The notes below the pieces were generated by a model, which saw only the letters and a list, made by a program, of their open reading frames with translations, did no database searches and was not told the origin of the DNA. From assembly GCF_030813715.1 (NCBI RefSeq), contig NZ_JAUSUZ010000001.1, positions 5,208,001 to 5,272,000 of the forward strand: a stretch of 64,000 nucleotides of DNA, given 5' to 3'. Shown piece after piece: positions 35,829-44,053 of this stretch. The translations under genes were made by a program, and so were the position numbers. Every line of letters begins with the position of its first letter. Positions within the stretch are counted from its first letter, which is position 1. The stretch comes from Catenuloplanes indicus. GTDB lineage: Bacteria; Actinomycetota; Actinomycetes; Mycobacteriales; Micromonosporaceae.

Positions 35829-36611
35829 CTAGTGGCCCTCGCCCTCGCCCTCCTCCGCGTGCGGAGTCTCACGCGGCGCCGGCGTCAGCGGGATGTCCAC
35901 CGGCGTCGGCACGGTCAGCAGCGGGCTGGCGACGCCACCCTCGGTCGCCTGGAACGTCAGCGTGACCGACATGCCGCTGCGCAGCGCCGCGGCCAGGCCG
36001 ACCAGCGACAGCCGCTCCGCGCTCTCGGACGTGAAGATCACCGCACCGTTGCCCGGGATCTCCACGGTCGCGGCACGGCCGGCCGGGGTGGCCGGAGCCG
36101 CGGCCGTGGCACTCGGCGACGCCGCGCCACCGGAAGCCTCGGGCGACGGCGAACCGGAGGTCTCGGTCTCCTCCTCGCCGGCACCGGCGGACGGCGAACC
36201 GGAGGCACCCGGAACCGCCGAGCCGGACGGGGAGGCGGACGGGGCGGCGGCGGACTCGCCGCCGATGATCCGCACGTCGCGCGCCGTGGTCACGGTCGGG
36301 CCCGCGCCCTCGGCCGGCGCGCCGATGCCGATCTCGACGGTCATCGGGTTCGCGGTCTGGTTGATCAGCGTCACGTGCACCGGCGCGTTGCCACCCGCGG
36401 GGTAGCCCTCGACGCCCTCGTACGCCACGGCGAGGCCGCGGACCGCGAGCTTCTGGTCGGCGGAGTCGGCGGAGACGCTCGCGACCGACGGCGCCTTCAT
36501 CGCGGTCTCGGCGATCTGCCCGGCACTGCAGCCGGTCACCGCCAGAGCGACCGCCGCGGCTCCCGCCGCGAGGCGCAGGGCCCGGCGGCCTACCGTCATC
36601 GAGCGCGTCAC
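35829..36611 (-). CDS. LpqE-like lipoprotein
   Basis: A 260-residue exported lipoprotein (signal ending AVALAVTGCSAG, lipid Cys at about residue 28). A beta-rich segment (LAVRGLAVAYEGVEG ... PVHVTLINQTANPMTVEIGIG) is followed by a Ser/Pro/Ala/Glu-rich insert (about 122-170), then a second beta block (NGAVIFTSESAERL ... VTLTFQATEGG). Position next to radA-disA on one side and carD on the other is that of LpqE in Mycobacterium, and the fold is compatible. The function of LpqE is unknown. GTG at 36611 has a GAGGAGGA site 9 nt upstream. The insert is longer than expected. Confidence 0.78.
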   Translation of the reverse strand: MTRSMTVGRRALRLAAGAAAVALAVTGCSAGQIAETAMKAPSVASVSADSADQKLAVRGLAVAYEGVEGYPAGGNAPVHVTLINQTANPMTVEIGIGAPAEGAGPTVTTARDVRIIGGESAAAPSASPSGSAVPGASGSPSAGAGEEETETSGSPSPEASGGAASPSATAAAPATPAGRAATVEIPGNGAVIFTSESAERLSLVGLAAALRSGMSVTLTFQATEGGVASPLLTVPTPVDIPLTPAPRETPHAEEGEGEGH

Positions 36612-36708
36612 GTCGGTCCTCCTCGAACTACCAGAACGCGAGCTGGCCGGGCTTCAGCCTAGTTGGCCGTGATCCGGTTCGTGAGCCGACCCGCCAACTG
36701 GGTCGCGC

Positions 36709-37542
36709 TCAGCCCACCGCACCGCCCACCACCAGCAGAATCACGTCGATCAGCGCGACCGCGATGACGGACCGGAACGCGGCGTGCGAACGCCGGCCGC
36801 GCGCGATCGCGGCCCGGCCGGCCAGCCATCCGGCGGTCAGCGTCACGGCCGCCCCGGCCAGCGCGGCCGTGCCCACCCAGGACGGCGGACCGGGCGGTCC
36901 GAACGCGAGCGTCACGGTCGCGGCGAGCAGCAGCCCGGCCGCGGCGATCCGGGACGCGGTCGCGCCGAGCCGGTGCGGCAGTCCCCGTACCCCGGTGGTC
37001 AGGTCGTCCTCCAGGTCCGGCAGCACGTTGGCGAAGTGCGCGCCGCCGCCGAGCAGCCCACCGGCCACCACCAGCCACAGCGGCGGCACGGGCACGCCGG
37101 GCAGCGCCAGCACCACGAACGCGGGCAGCGCGCCGAACGAGACCACATAGGGCAGCACGGACAGCGGCGTCCGCTTCAGCGGCGCGTTGTAGAGCAGCGC
37201 GGAGGCCAGCGCCAGCGTGATGCAGGCCGCGGCCGGTGGCGTGGTGAGCAGCCCCAGCAGCGGTACGGCCACCGCGGACACCAGCGCGGCCACGCCGACC
37301 GCCGTGCGGCTCACCGCTCCGGTCGCGACCGGCTTGTCCGGCCGGCCGACCGTTCGGTCCCGCGTCGCGTCGAGCCAGTCGTTGCTCCACCCGACCGCGG
37401 CCTGGCTGGCCAGCACGGTCGCGGTGACCAGCGCGCCGCTCGCGAACGAGTGACCGGCACCGGCGGCCAGCAGCGCGCTGACCGTGGTCACGGCGAGACC
37501 GGGCTCGGGATGGGACGCGCGGAACAAACCTCGGAGGGCCAT
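36709..37542 (-). CDS. UbiA-family prenyltransferase
   Basis: A 277-residue integral membrane enzyme with eight or nine helices. It should transfer an isoprenyl chain to an aromatic or quinone-like acceptor. The first Mg-diphosphate motif is NDWLDATRDRTVGRPDKP (NDxxDxxxD, about residues 53-70). The second is DLEDDLTTGVRGLP, about residues 175-188. The ATG at 37542 follows CAGACT by 7 nt on the minus strand. It is divergent from a UbiG-like methyltransferase and near a type III polyketide synthase, which suggests a prenylated polyketide product rather than menaquinone; acceptor specificity cannot be read from sequence. Confidence 0.85.
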   Translation of the reverse strand: MALRGLFRASHPEPGLAVTTVSALLAAGAGHSFASGALVTATVLASQAAVGWSNDWLDATRDRTVGRPDKPVATGAVSRTAVGVAALVSAVAVPLLGLLTTPPAAACITLALASALLYNAPLKRTPLSVLPYVVSFGALPAFVVLALPGVPVPPLWLVVAGGLLGGGAHFANVLPDLEDDLTTGVRGLPHRLGATASRIAAAGLLLAATVTLAFGPPGPPSWVGTAALAGAAVTLTAGWLAGRAAIARGRRSHAAFRSVIAVALIDVILLVVGGAVG

Positions 37543-37588
37543 GTGCCGCAGTCTGGCCCTTCCCGCCGACTCGTGCCAGGCTCGACGA

Positions 37589-38308
37589 ATGGTGCCGCCC
37601 CCGATCGTGGCGCGAAACGACGTTCGGCAGTACGACGTACTCGCCGCGGAATGGTGGCGGCCCGGTGGCCTGTTCGAGCTGCTGCACTGGCTGGCCGCCG
37701 CACGCGCCGCACTGATCCCGCCGGCGTCCCGGGACGGCGCGGTGCTGCTGGACGTGGGCTGCGGTGCCGGGTTGCTGGCTCCACACGTGGCCGGGCACGG
37801 CTACCGGCACGTCGGCGTGGATCTCGGCGCGACCGCGCTGGCCCAGGCCGCGTCGCGGGGCGTGCTGCCGGTCCGGGCGGACGCGGCCCGGCTGCCGCTG
37901 CCGGACGCGGCCGTGGACGTGGTGGTCGCCGGTGAACTGCTGGAGCACGTGCCGGATCTGCCGGCCACGGTCGCGGAGCTGTGCCGGGTGCTGCGCCCGG
38001 GCGGCCTGCTGGTGCTGGACACGCTGAACGACACGCCGCTGAGCCGGCTGCTCACGATCACCGTCGCGGAGTTCCTGGTGCCCCGGTCGCGCGGCATCCA
38101 CGACCCCCGGTTCTATGTGGACCCCGCGCGCCTGACTGCGCTCTGTGCCACACACGGTGTACGGCTGCGCGTCCGGGGTATCCGACCAAGCCTGCCCGCA
38201 CTCGCCGGCTGGCTGCTGGGCCGGCGACCGCCGGAGCGTGCCACCCGCATGCGTCCGATCAGGTCGACCGCCGTCGCGTACCAGGGAATGGGGCGAAAAG
38301 AGTGGTGA
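37589..38308 (+). CDS. UbiG-like SAM-dependent O-methyltransferase
   Basis: A 239-residue class I methyltransferase. The N-terminal YDVLAAEWWRPGGLFELLHWL is the UbiG/Coq3 signature region. Motif I is VLLDVGCGAGLLAPHVA, the acidic residue binding the ribose is in HVGVDLGATAL, and GELLEHVPDLPATVAEL with LRPGGLLVLDT completes the Methyltransf_11 pattern. UbiG enzymes O-methylate phenolic rings of lipid quinones. The ATG at 37589 follows CAGGCT by 6 nt. It overlaps the polyketide synthase gene, so both are one transcript. Confidence 0.85.
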   Translation: MVPPPIVARNDVRQYDVLAAEWWRPGGLFELLHWLAAARAALIPPASRDGAVLLDVGCGAGLLAPHVAGHGYRHVGVDLGATALAQAASRGVLPVRADAARLPLPDAAVDVVVAGELLEHVPDLPATVAELCRVLRPGGLLVLDTLNDTPLSRLLTITVAEFLVPRSRGIHDPRFYVDPARLTALCATHGVRLRVRGIRPSLPALAGWLLGRRPPERATRMRPIRSTAVAYQGMGRKEW

Positions 38309-39351
38309 TCATTGGTGGGATGGGCGTGGCACTGCCCCCGTCCGCCGATCAGGACGAGCTCTGGTCCGGCTACTTCGCGGAGTACTACCAGGGACGCACC
38401 GCCGCGCTCGCGGAGAAGATCTTCGCGAACTCCGGCGTGCGCACCCGGCAGGCCGCGGTCAACCCGCTCACCGAGGACGTGTCCGGCTGGTCGACCGAGC
38501 AGCGCATGCGCCGGTACCAGGAGGAGGCGCTGCCGCTCGGCAAGGAGGCGGTGGAACGCGCGCTCACCTCGTCCGGACTGGACGCCGCGGACGTCGGCCT
38601 GTTCGCGGTCTGCTCCTGTACCGGCTACGCCACACCGGGCTTGGACATCCTGCTCGCCCGTGACCTGGGCATGTCGCCGCGCACCCAGCGGCTGTTCATC
38701 GGCCACATGGGCTGTTACGCCGCGCTGCCCGGCATCGGCGCGGTGTCCGACTTCGTGACCGCGCGCGGCCGCCCGGCGCTGCTGCTCTGCGCGGAACTGA
38801 CCAGTCTGCACATCCAGCCGCCCGCGGCCCGGCTGGAGACACAGCAGGTCGTCTGCCACGCGCTCTTCGGCGACGCCGCGGTGGCCGTCGTGCTGCGGCC
38901 CGAAGAGCAGACCCAGCGGGGGTACGCCGTCCGCGAGGTCGCCGCGGTCACCGACCCGACGACCGCGGACCACATGTCGTGGCAGGTCACCGACCTGGGC
39001 TTCCGGATGGGGTTGTCCAACCGGGTGCCGCAGGTGCTGGCCCGGCACGTCCGCCCGATGGTCGACGACCTGCTGGCCGGCCATGGGCTGACCGTCGCGG
39101 ACGTGGACGGCTGGGCCGTGCACCCGGGCGGTCCCCGCATCCTCGACACGGTGCAGCGTCACCTGGAGCTGCCGGACTCCGCACTGGCCGCGTCGCGGGA
39201 GGTGCTGGCCACGTACGGCAACTGCTCGTCCCCGACCGTGCTGCTGATCCTGGACGCGCTCCGCCGCCGTCCGGAGCCGCCGCGCCGGGTACTGGCGCTC
39301 GCGTTCGGTCCCGGTCTGACGCTCTACGCCGTGCTGCTCGAACTCACCTGA
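38302..39351 (+). CDS. Type III polyketide synthase
   Basis: A 349-residue chalcone/stilbene synthase-type homodimeric enzyme. The catalytic Cys is in GHMGCYAALPGI (about residue 138), the His in GWAVHPGGPRIL (about 273) and the Asn in TYGNCSSPT (about 307). It makes alkylresorcinols, alkylpyrones or similar phenols from fatty or other acyl starters and malonyl-CoA in related bacteria. Starts at GTG 38302 or 38305; the second overlaps the methyltransferase stop (GTGA). Its stop overlaps the convergent gene by 8 nt. Starter specificity is not predictable here. Confidence 0.93.
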   Translation: MVIIGGMGVALPPSADQDELWSGYFAEYYQGRTAALAEKIFANSGVRTRQAAVNPLTEDVSGWSTEQRMRRYQEEALPLGKEAVERALTSSGLDAADVGLFAVCSCTGYATPGLDILLARDLGMSPRTQRLFIGHMGCYAALPGIGAVSDFVTARGRPALLLCAELTSLHIQPPAARLETQQVVCHALFGDAAVAVVLRPEEQTQRGYAVREVAAVTDPTTADHMSWQVTDLGFRMGLSNRVPQVLARHVRPMVDDLLAGHGLTVADVDGWAVHPGGPRILDTVQRHLELPDSALAASREVLATYGNCSSPTVLLILDALRRRPEPPRRVLALAFGPGLTLYAVLLELT

Positions 39352-40090
39352 GCTGTTCGAGCGTCACCCGGTACTCGTCCGCTCCGGTGGCGGCCGGGAT
39401 CGTACGGACGATCTCGTTCCGGTCGTCGACGAGCACCACGCCGCCGCCACCGGTGGGCTCCGGCAGGTCGGTCACCGCGCGCAGCGAGCCGGCCTGGTCG
39501 ATCAGGCTCAGCAGGCCGGGCGTGGGTGTGCCGGGCGGGCCCGAGGCGGGGAGGCGGTTCACCGCGACCACGCGCACGCCGGGGGGCGCGGCCCGCAGCG
39601 TCTCCTGGAGCAGGCGGTCGCAGGCGCACCCGTCGGTGATGACGAACACGGCCGGCAGCAGCGCACGCAGCGGCGTGCTGCTGCCGTCGGCCGCGATCAG
39701 GTCGAGCGCGGGCAGCGTGCGTCCCGGGCCGGGCGTCTGGCCGGTCGCGGTGCGCTGCGCGGCCGGTGTGCGCGGCTGACCGAGCCAGCTCACCAGGAAC
39801 AGGCTGGTCAGTGTGGTGATGATGGCGATCCCCATGATCACCAGGGGGATGCGGAGCGCGGTCTCGCTCGGCGGCCGGACGATCCGGCTCAGGAACGCGC
39901 GGCGGGTGACGATCGGGGCGGGCGGTTCGGTCCGCTGCCGCTCGCGCAACTCGCGGCGGACGGCCGCGGCCTCGTCGGCGAGCGCGGAGGCGTCGTCCGG
40001 TATGACTATCGATCGCCACTCGGGAGGGAGTTCCGGCAGGTCACTGTCGTCCGGAGGAGGTACGTCGCCGTTGCCGCCAAGCGTGCCCAT
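39344..40090 (-). CDS. Single-pass membrane protein with thioredoxin-like C-terminal domain
   Basis: A 248-residue protein. The first 70 residues are acidic and Pro-rich, a basic patch (TRRAFLSRIVRPPSE) precedes one membrane helix (about 80-103, LVIMGIAIITTLTSLFLVSW), and the C-terminal part resembles a redoxin fold (LPALDLIAADGSSTPLRALL ... VFVITDGCACDRLL). A CAC pair occupies the position where thioredoxins have CxxC, so redox chemistry is uncertain. The ATG at 40090 has GGGGGC upstream and fits a TATAAG promoter at 40134-40139. An earlier in-frame start at 40162 would precede that promoter. It may monitor the polyketide locus but this is conjecture. Confidence 0.7.
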   Translation of the reverse strand: MGTLGGNGDVPPPDDSDLPELPPEWRSIVIPDDASALADEAAAVRRELRERQRTEPPAPIVTRRAFLSRIVRPPSETALRIPLVIMGIAIITTLTSLFLVSWLGQPRTPAAQRTATGQTPGPGRTLPALDLIAADGSSTPLRALLPAVFVITDGCACDRLLQETLRAAPPGVRVVAVNRLPASGPPGTPTPGLLSLIDQAGSLRAVTDLPEPTGGGGVVLVDDRNEIVRTIPAATGADEYRVTLEQLR

Positions 40091-40133
40091 CTGCGCCCCC
40101 TGACCGGTCCACCGGAAGTGACTCGGGGTCCGG

Positions 40134-40162
40134 CTTATAGCGTCTCGCACCCGGGCGTTCAC
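40134..40162 (-). promoter_or_regulatory. Promoter of the thioredoxin-like membrane protein gene
   Basis: On the minus strand GTGAAC (40162-40157) is followed after 17 bp by TATAAG (40139-40134), giving a leader of about 37 nt before the ATG at 40090. The -10 is strong, the -35 weak. Confidence 0.45.
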
Positions 40163-40501
40163 CGCCAGTGGGGCACGGGGTGGCCATCGGCGATAGAATG
40201 GGGCCGCCGCATCGTTGAGCCACGACCTTCCGCAAGACCGTGCAAGTTTTTCTGGCCAGGATTCTTCGCCCCAGCCGGGCAGTCCGGACCGCCGTCGGCG
40301 CTCCGTTTCGTCCCGGATGAGGCGGCTCGATCCAGACGTGCTGATCTGTCCGACCTTAGCGACTGTCGATCTAGACGGTCACCGCAGGCCGGTGATGTAT
40401 TGGTTACGCTGCGTCAGCGAATCATCTGAATGGCGCGCTGTCAAGCCTGAGAAAGACCTTTCACAGGGTGTCTGAGCTGCGCAAATGGTCAGGGTCGGGG
40501 T
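40163..40501. other. Intergenic region upstream of carD with a possible operator
   Basis: No gene is supported here. A good -10 hexamer, TAGAAT, lies at 40192-40197 in the context CGGCGATAGAATG, nearly the same as CGGCGATAGAGTG upstream of clpC at 26688-26700. An inverted repeat CCTGAGAAAG-AC-CTTTCACAGG (40446-40467, one mismatch) lies about 90 bp before carD and could be a protein-binding site. Confidence 0.4.
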
Positions 40502-40530
40502 GGGACATCGGTGTCCGACCGTGTTACGCT
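40502..40530 (+). promoter_or_regulatory. Putative carD promoter
   Basis: GGGACA (40502-40507), 17 bp, then TACGCT (40525-40530). The implied leader of about 21 nt contains AAAGGGG (40541-40547) ahead of the ATG. Confidence 0.45.
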
Positions 40531-40557
40531 AGACACAGCGAAAGGGGTTTCGAACCT

Positions 40558-41043
40558 ATGGTTTTCAGTGTCGGCGAGACCGTTGTTTACCCCCACCACG
40601 GGGCCGCACTCATCGAGGCTATCGAGACTCGGGTCGTCAAGGGCGAGGAAAAGCTCTACCTCGTCCTGAGGGTCGCTCAGGGTGACCTGACGGTGCGGGT
40701 TCCCGCTGAGAACGCCGAGATCGTCGGTGTACGTGAAGTGGTTGGCGAAGAGGGCCTTGGCAAGGTCTTCGACGTGCTCCGCGCCCCGCACACCGAGGAG
40801 CCGACCAACTGGTCACGGCGCTACAAGGCAAACCTGGAAAAGCTGGCCTCCGGCAACCCGCTGAAGGTCGCCGAGGTCGTCCGCGACCTGTGGCGTCGTG
40901 AGCGGGAGCGGGGCCTCTCCGCCGGCGAGAAGCGCATGCTGGCGAAGGCTCGGGACATTCTCGTCGGCGAGGTGGCACTCGCGGAGAAGAGCACCAAGGA
41001 CGAGGCGGAGACGCTTCTCGACAAGGTCCTGACCGAGGCCTGA
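40558..41043 (+). CDS. carD: CarD-family RNA polymerase-binding regulator
   Basis: A 161-residue global regulator that stabilises the transcription open complex, essential in mycobacteria. The N-terminal RNAP-interacting domain [20 protein letters not shown] binds the beta subunit. The C-terminal helical domain ([45 protein letters not shown]) carries the conserved Trp that contacts the upstream edge of the bubble and the basic residues that touch DNA. The ATG at 40558 matches the family start. ispD-ispF follow, as in other actinobacteria. Confidence 0.97.
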   Translation: MVFSVGETVVYPHHGAALIEAIETRVVKGEEKLYLVLRVAQGDLTVRVPAENAEIVGVREVVGEEGLGKVFDVLRAPHTEEPTNWSRRYKANLEKLASGNPLKVAEVVRDLWRRERERGLSAGEKRMLAKARDILVGEVALAEKSTKDEAETLLDKVLTEA

Positions 41044-41072
41044 GATCACCAGCACCACCCCTGATAAACGAC

Positions 41073-41124
41073 AGGACCGCGACGTGACCGCGCACCTTGA
41101 CCCGCGCGGTGACGTCGCGGTCCT
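41073..41124 (+). promoter_or_regulatory. 21-bp hairpin spanning the ispD start codon
   Basis: 41073-41093 and 41104-41124 are complementary over 21 bp with one mismatch, separated by a 10-nt loop. The GTG of ispD (41084-41086) lies in the left arm. TTGTTCC follows the right arm. Such a stem would hide the start codon or act as an attenuator between carD and ispD. Confidence 0.6.
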
Positions 41125-41791
41125 TGTTCCTGCCGCCGGTGCCGGTGTCCGGCTCGGCCCGGGCGGCCCGAAGGCGCTGCGCCTGCTCGGCGGCGAGCCA
41201 CTGCTGGTGCACGCGGTACGCCGGGTCGCCGCCGCCCGTGGCGTCCGCCAGATCGTGATCGCCGCACCACCGGCGGACGTCGCGTTCGTGGCCGAGCTGC
41301 TCGCACCGATCGCCGAGGTGACGGTCGTCCCCGGCGGCGCCGACCGGCAGAGTTCCGTGTCGGCTGCGCTCTCCGCCGTACCGGTTGATGTGGATGTCGT
41401 CCTGGTCCATGACGCGGCGCGGGCGCTGGCACCGGCCGCGCTGGTCGAGTCCGTGGCCGAGGCCGTGCGGGGCGGCGCCGGCGCGGTGATCCCGGTGCTG
41501 CCGGTGGTCGACACGATCAAGGAGGTCGACGCGGCCGAGACCGTGCTCGGCACCGTCGACCGCTCCACGCTCCGCGCGGTGCAGACCCCACAGGGCTTCC
41601 GTCGCGACCTGCTCATCGCCGCGCACGCGGCCGCAATCGCCGCGCACACCGACGACGCCGGCATGGTCGAGAAGCTGGGTGAGCGTGTGATCTGCGTACC
41701 CGGCTCCGACCTCGCCATGAAGATCACACGCCCGATCGATCTGGTGCTGGCGGAGCACCTGCTGACCCATGAGGCAGGATCCTCCACGTGA
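41084..41791 (+). CDS. ispD: 2-C-methyl-D-erythritol 4-phosphate cytidylyltransferase
   Basis: A 235-residue enzyme of the MEP pathway that couples MEP to CTP. Motifs are [25 protein letters not shown] (nucleotide-binding, with the conserved Arg and Lys), [23 protein letters not shown], and VQTPQGFR near residue 165. The GTG at 41084 is the only start codon in frame near the beginning of homology, although it lies inside a long hairpin. It overlaps ispF by 4 nt (GTGA). Confidence 0.95.
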   Translation: MTAHLDPRGDVAVLVPAAGAGVRLGPGGPKALRLLGGEPLLVHAVRRVAAARGVRQIVIAAPPADVAFVAELLAPIAEVTVVPGGADRQSSVSAALSAVPVDVDVVLVHDAARALAPAALVESVAEAVRGGAGAVIPVLPVVDTIKEVDAAETVLGTVDRSTLRAVQTPQGFRRDLLIAAHAAAIAAHTDDAGMVEKLGERVICVPGSDLAMKITRPIDLVLAEHLLTHEAGSST

Positions 41792-42261
41792 TCATTCCGA
41801 TGGTGGGCGTGGGAACCGACGTGCACGCGTTCGAGGCCGGTCGCGACTGCTGGGTCGCCGGCCTGCACTGGCCCGGCGAGACCGGCCTGGCCGGCCACTC
41901 CGACGGCGACGTCGCCGCACACGCCGCCTGCGACGCACTTTTCTCCGCCGCCTCGCTCGGCGACCTGGGCAGCAACTTCGGCACCGACCGCCCCGAATGG
42001 TCCGGCGCGTCCGGCGTGGCGCTGCTCACCGAGGCCGCGGCCCGGGTCCGCGCGGCGGGCTTCGAGATCGGCAACATCTCCATCCAGGTGATCGGCATCC
42101 GCCCGAAGATCGGCAAACGCCGCGACGAGGCCCAGAAGGCCCTCGGCGCCGCCGCCACCACCACCGTGACCGTCTCCGGCACCACCACGGACGGCCTCGG
42201 CCTGACCGGCCGTGCGGAGGGCCTGGCCGCCATCGCCGTCGCAATGATCTACCGGCCCTGA
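41788..42261 (+). CDS. ispF: 2-C-methyl-D-erythritol 2,4-cyclodiphosphate synthase
   Basis: A 157-residue trimeric enzyme of the MEP pathway. Metal ligands are in GVGTDVHAF (D-x-H) and the later [11 protein letters not shown], followed by the family blocks [16 protein letters not shown], the CDP-binding [14 protein letters not shown] and AVAMI at the end. The GTG at 41788 overlaps the ispD stop; an ATG at 41800 (MVGVGTDVH) is a close alternative. The preceding enzyme IspE is not in the window. Confidence 0.96.
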   Translation: MIIPMVGVGTDVHAFEAGRDCWVAGLHWPGETGLAGHSDGDVAAHAACDALFSAASLGDLGSNFGTDRPEWSGASGVALLTEAAARVRAAGFEIGNISIQVIGIRPKIGKRRDEAQKALGAAATTTVTVSGTTTDGLGLTGRAEGLAAIAVAMIYRP

Positions 42262-42904
42262 CGGCGGGGATTCGCTCGAGAGCGGGTGGATGATCCTCGG
42301 CGGGGTGTGATGGCTCACTGCCCGCTTGCGCTCCGGTCCAGCGCCGCCGGCCGGTTTCCGGTGGTGGCTGATTTCGGCGGATGCTGCGCGTTCTTCCCGG
42401 TCGCGGCCGCACCAGGGGCGGCGCCGGTGTGAGCGCGACTGGCGGATGGGAGCCGACACGCGAGGAGTGCCGCGCCCGTCCGGCCACGGCGGTACTGGTT
42501 CTCGGCGCGGCGTCTGAACGCGACTCGCGCACGGGACTGGACCAGCGAGGGACACCGCGCGCTTTCCCGGTCACAAGGGGTGCCGGTTCCTGGGCGGCTT
42601 GCGACCGCGAGCCGCATACGAAGCCGAGATGCGGCGGACACCGCGCTTTTGTCTCAGCTGCGGCGGGACCGGCTCGGGCGTCGCGGGAGGGTCGGGTGCC
42701 GCGGAGAGGGCTGGGTCGCGCGGCAGGGGGCGGTTGCCGCGGCAGGGCCCGTGCCGGGGTCGGGTGCCGCAGGAGAGGGCGCGGTGCCGCGGCATGGCCG
42801 GGAGTCGGAGCGGGGCCGGGTGTGAATATCGGCGGCGGGGCGGTGCCGGGTGCTGTCAGCGAAGGCTCAGGTTGGGTGTAGAGGCGCTCGCATAAGCTCG
42901 GAGC
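42262..42904. other. Gene-free low-complexity island (640 bp)
   Basis: Open frames occur on both strands but look like GC artefacts. Degenerate repeats are visible, for example GGGTCGGGTGCCGCGGAG near 42692 and GGGTCGGGTGCCGCAGGAG near 42757, and GACACCGCGC at two places. No RNA gene was recognised. TAAGCT at 42893-42898 serves the next gene. Confidence 0.55.
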
Positions 42905-44005
42905 GTGCCGAGCGACGCCGCCCCCGACAGCACGCCCGACGACCGGACACCGGACGAGGGCGCCGATGCGACCAGCGCAAACGAGCATGTGCAGCGTGCC
43001 GCGCTGCTTGCTGATCTCGAGGCTTATCCGGATGCGATCGTCGAGCTGGAGGCTGCGCTCGCGCTGGAGCCGGGTGATCCGTGGACGCTGGCGATGCTGG
43101 CCCGCGTCTATCTGGCCACCGATCGGCCGGCGGACGCGCTGGTGAGCGCGGATCAGGCGGTGCAGGCCGCGCCGGGGCAGGTGGCACCGCTGGTGGTGCG
43201 CGGTATCGCGCTGGTGGAGTTGCAGCGGTTCGCGGAGGGCGCCCAGGTCGCGGAGCAGATTCTCCAGCTGGCGCCCCAGGAGGCGTATGCGCAGCGCACC
43301 GGCGCCGCGTTGCTCAGTGAGACGCGCAACGGGCAGGTGGCGCTGGACACGGCGTGGCACGCGGTGACGCTGGCGCCGACCGAGCCGGAGAGCCACCTGG
43401 TGCTGGCGGTCGTCGCGGCCCGGCTGCACCAGTTCGACCTGGCCGAGCGTGCCTATCGGGAGGCGATCCGGCTCAATCCGGACCTGGAGCAGGCCGGCGC
43501 CGACTCGGGGTTGCTGCGGCTGGAGCAGCGGCGGTACGCGCGGGCGCTGGCCGGGCTCGCGGCCGAGGCCTCGAAGGAGGAGCCGGTCGCGTTCGATCCG
43601 CGTGCGCGGGAGACCGCGACGCAGACACTCGGCCGCACCACGGACGAGGCGCTGCACCGGGCGCTGCTGATCGGCGGCGCGGGTGCGCTGATCGTGGCGG
43701 TGCTGGTCGCGTTCAGCGCGTCGGTGGACGGTGCGCTGTCCCGGTTCGCGGCCGTCTCGCTGACCGTGCTCGGCGCGATCGGGATGGCGCTGTACCTGGC
43801 GCAGATTCCGCGGATGGTGCGGGAACGGTTCCCGCAGCTGCTGCGCACCGAGCGGCCGTTGATGTTCGCGCTGGCCGGTACGGCCGCGATGCCGCTGCTG
43901 TTCCTGGTGTACGCCGTGATCGGCACGCCGTGGCCGCTGGCGCTGGCGATCGCGTCCGGCGCGGCCGCGGAACTGATCGTCTTCCTCAGGTCCCGCCGCT
44001 TCTGA
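42905..44005 (+). CDS. TPR-repeat membrane protein
   Basis: A 366-residue protein. After an acidic leader (DDRTPDEGADATS), tetratricopeptide repeats fill residues about 30-225 (YPDAIVELEAALALEPGDPW, RPADALVSADQAVQAAP, FDLAERAYREAIRLNPD). Four hydrophobic helices follow (about 255-275, 280-300, 318-338, 343-360). The TPR part should face the cytoplasm and bind a partner protein. No enzymatic domain is seen. TAAGCT ends 6 nt before the GTG at 42905. It lies downstream of a gene-free island and is the start of a run of conserved unknown genes. Confidence 0.82.
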   Translation: MPSDAAPDSTPDDRTPDEGADATSANEHVQRAALLADLEAYPDAIVELEAALALEPGDPWTLAMLARVYLATDRPADALVSADQAVQAAPGQVAPLVVRGIALVELQRFAEGAQVAEQILQLAPQEAYAQRTGAALLSETRNGQVALDTAWHAVTLAPTEPESHLVLAVVAARLHQFDLAERAYREAIRLNPDLEQAGADSGLLRLEQRRYARALAGLAAEASKEEPVAFDPRARETATQTLGRTTDEALHRALLIGGAGALIVAVLVAFSASVDGALSRFAAVSLTVLGAIGMALYLAQIPRMVRERFPQLLRTERPLMFALAGTAAMPLLFLVYAVIGTPWPLALAIASGAAAELIVFLRSRRF

Positions 44006-44053
44006 CCCGCCGCTCTTGTCGGTCGATCGAGACTTCCATTAGGTTCAATAGCC

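Noticed and set aside
36709-37542. UbiA as MenA of the menaquinone pathway
   Set aside because: No men genes are adjacent, and divergence from a UbiG-like methyltransferase next to a type III polyketide synthase points to another product. It is not fully excluded.
40215-40475. An 86-codon plus-strand frame upstream of carD
   Set aside because: It starts with TTG without a ribosome site, has ordinary intergenic composition and runs through the putative operator.
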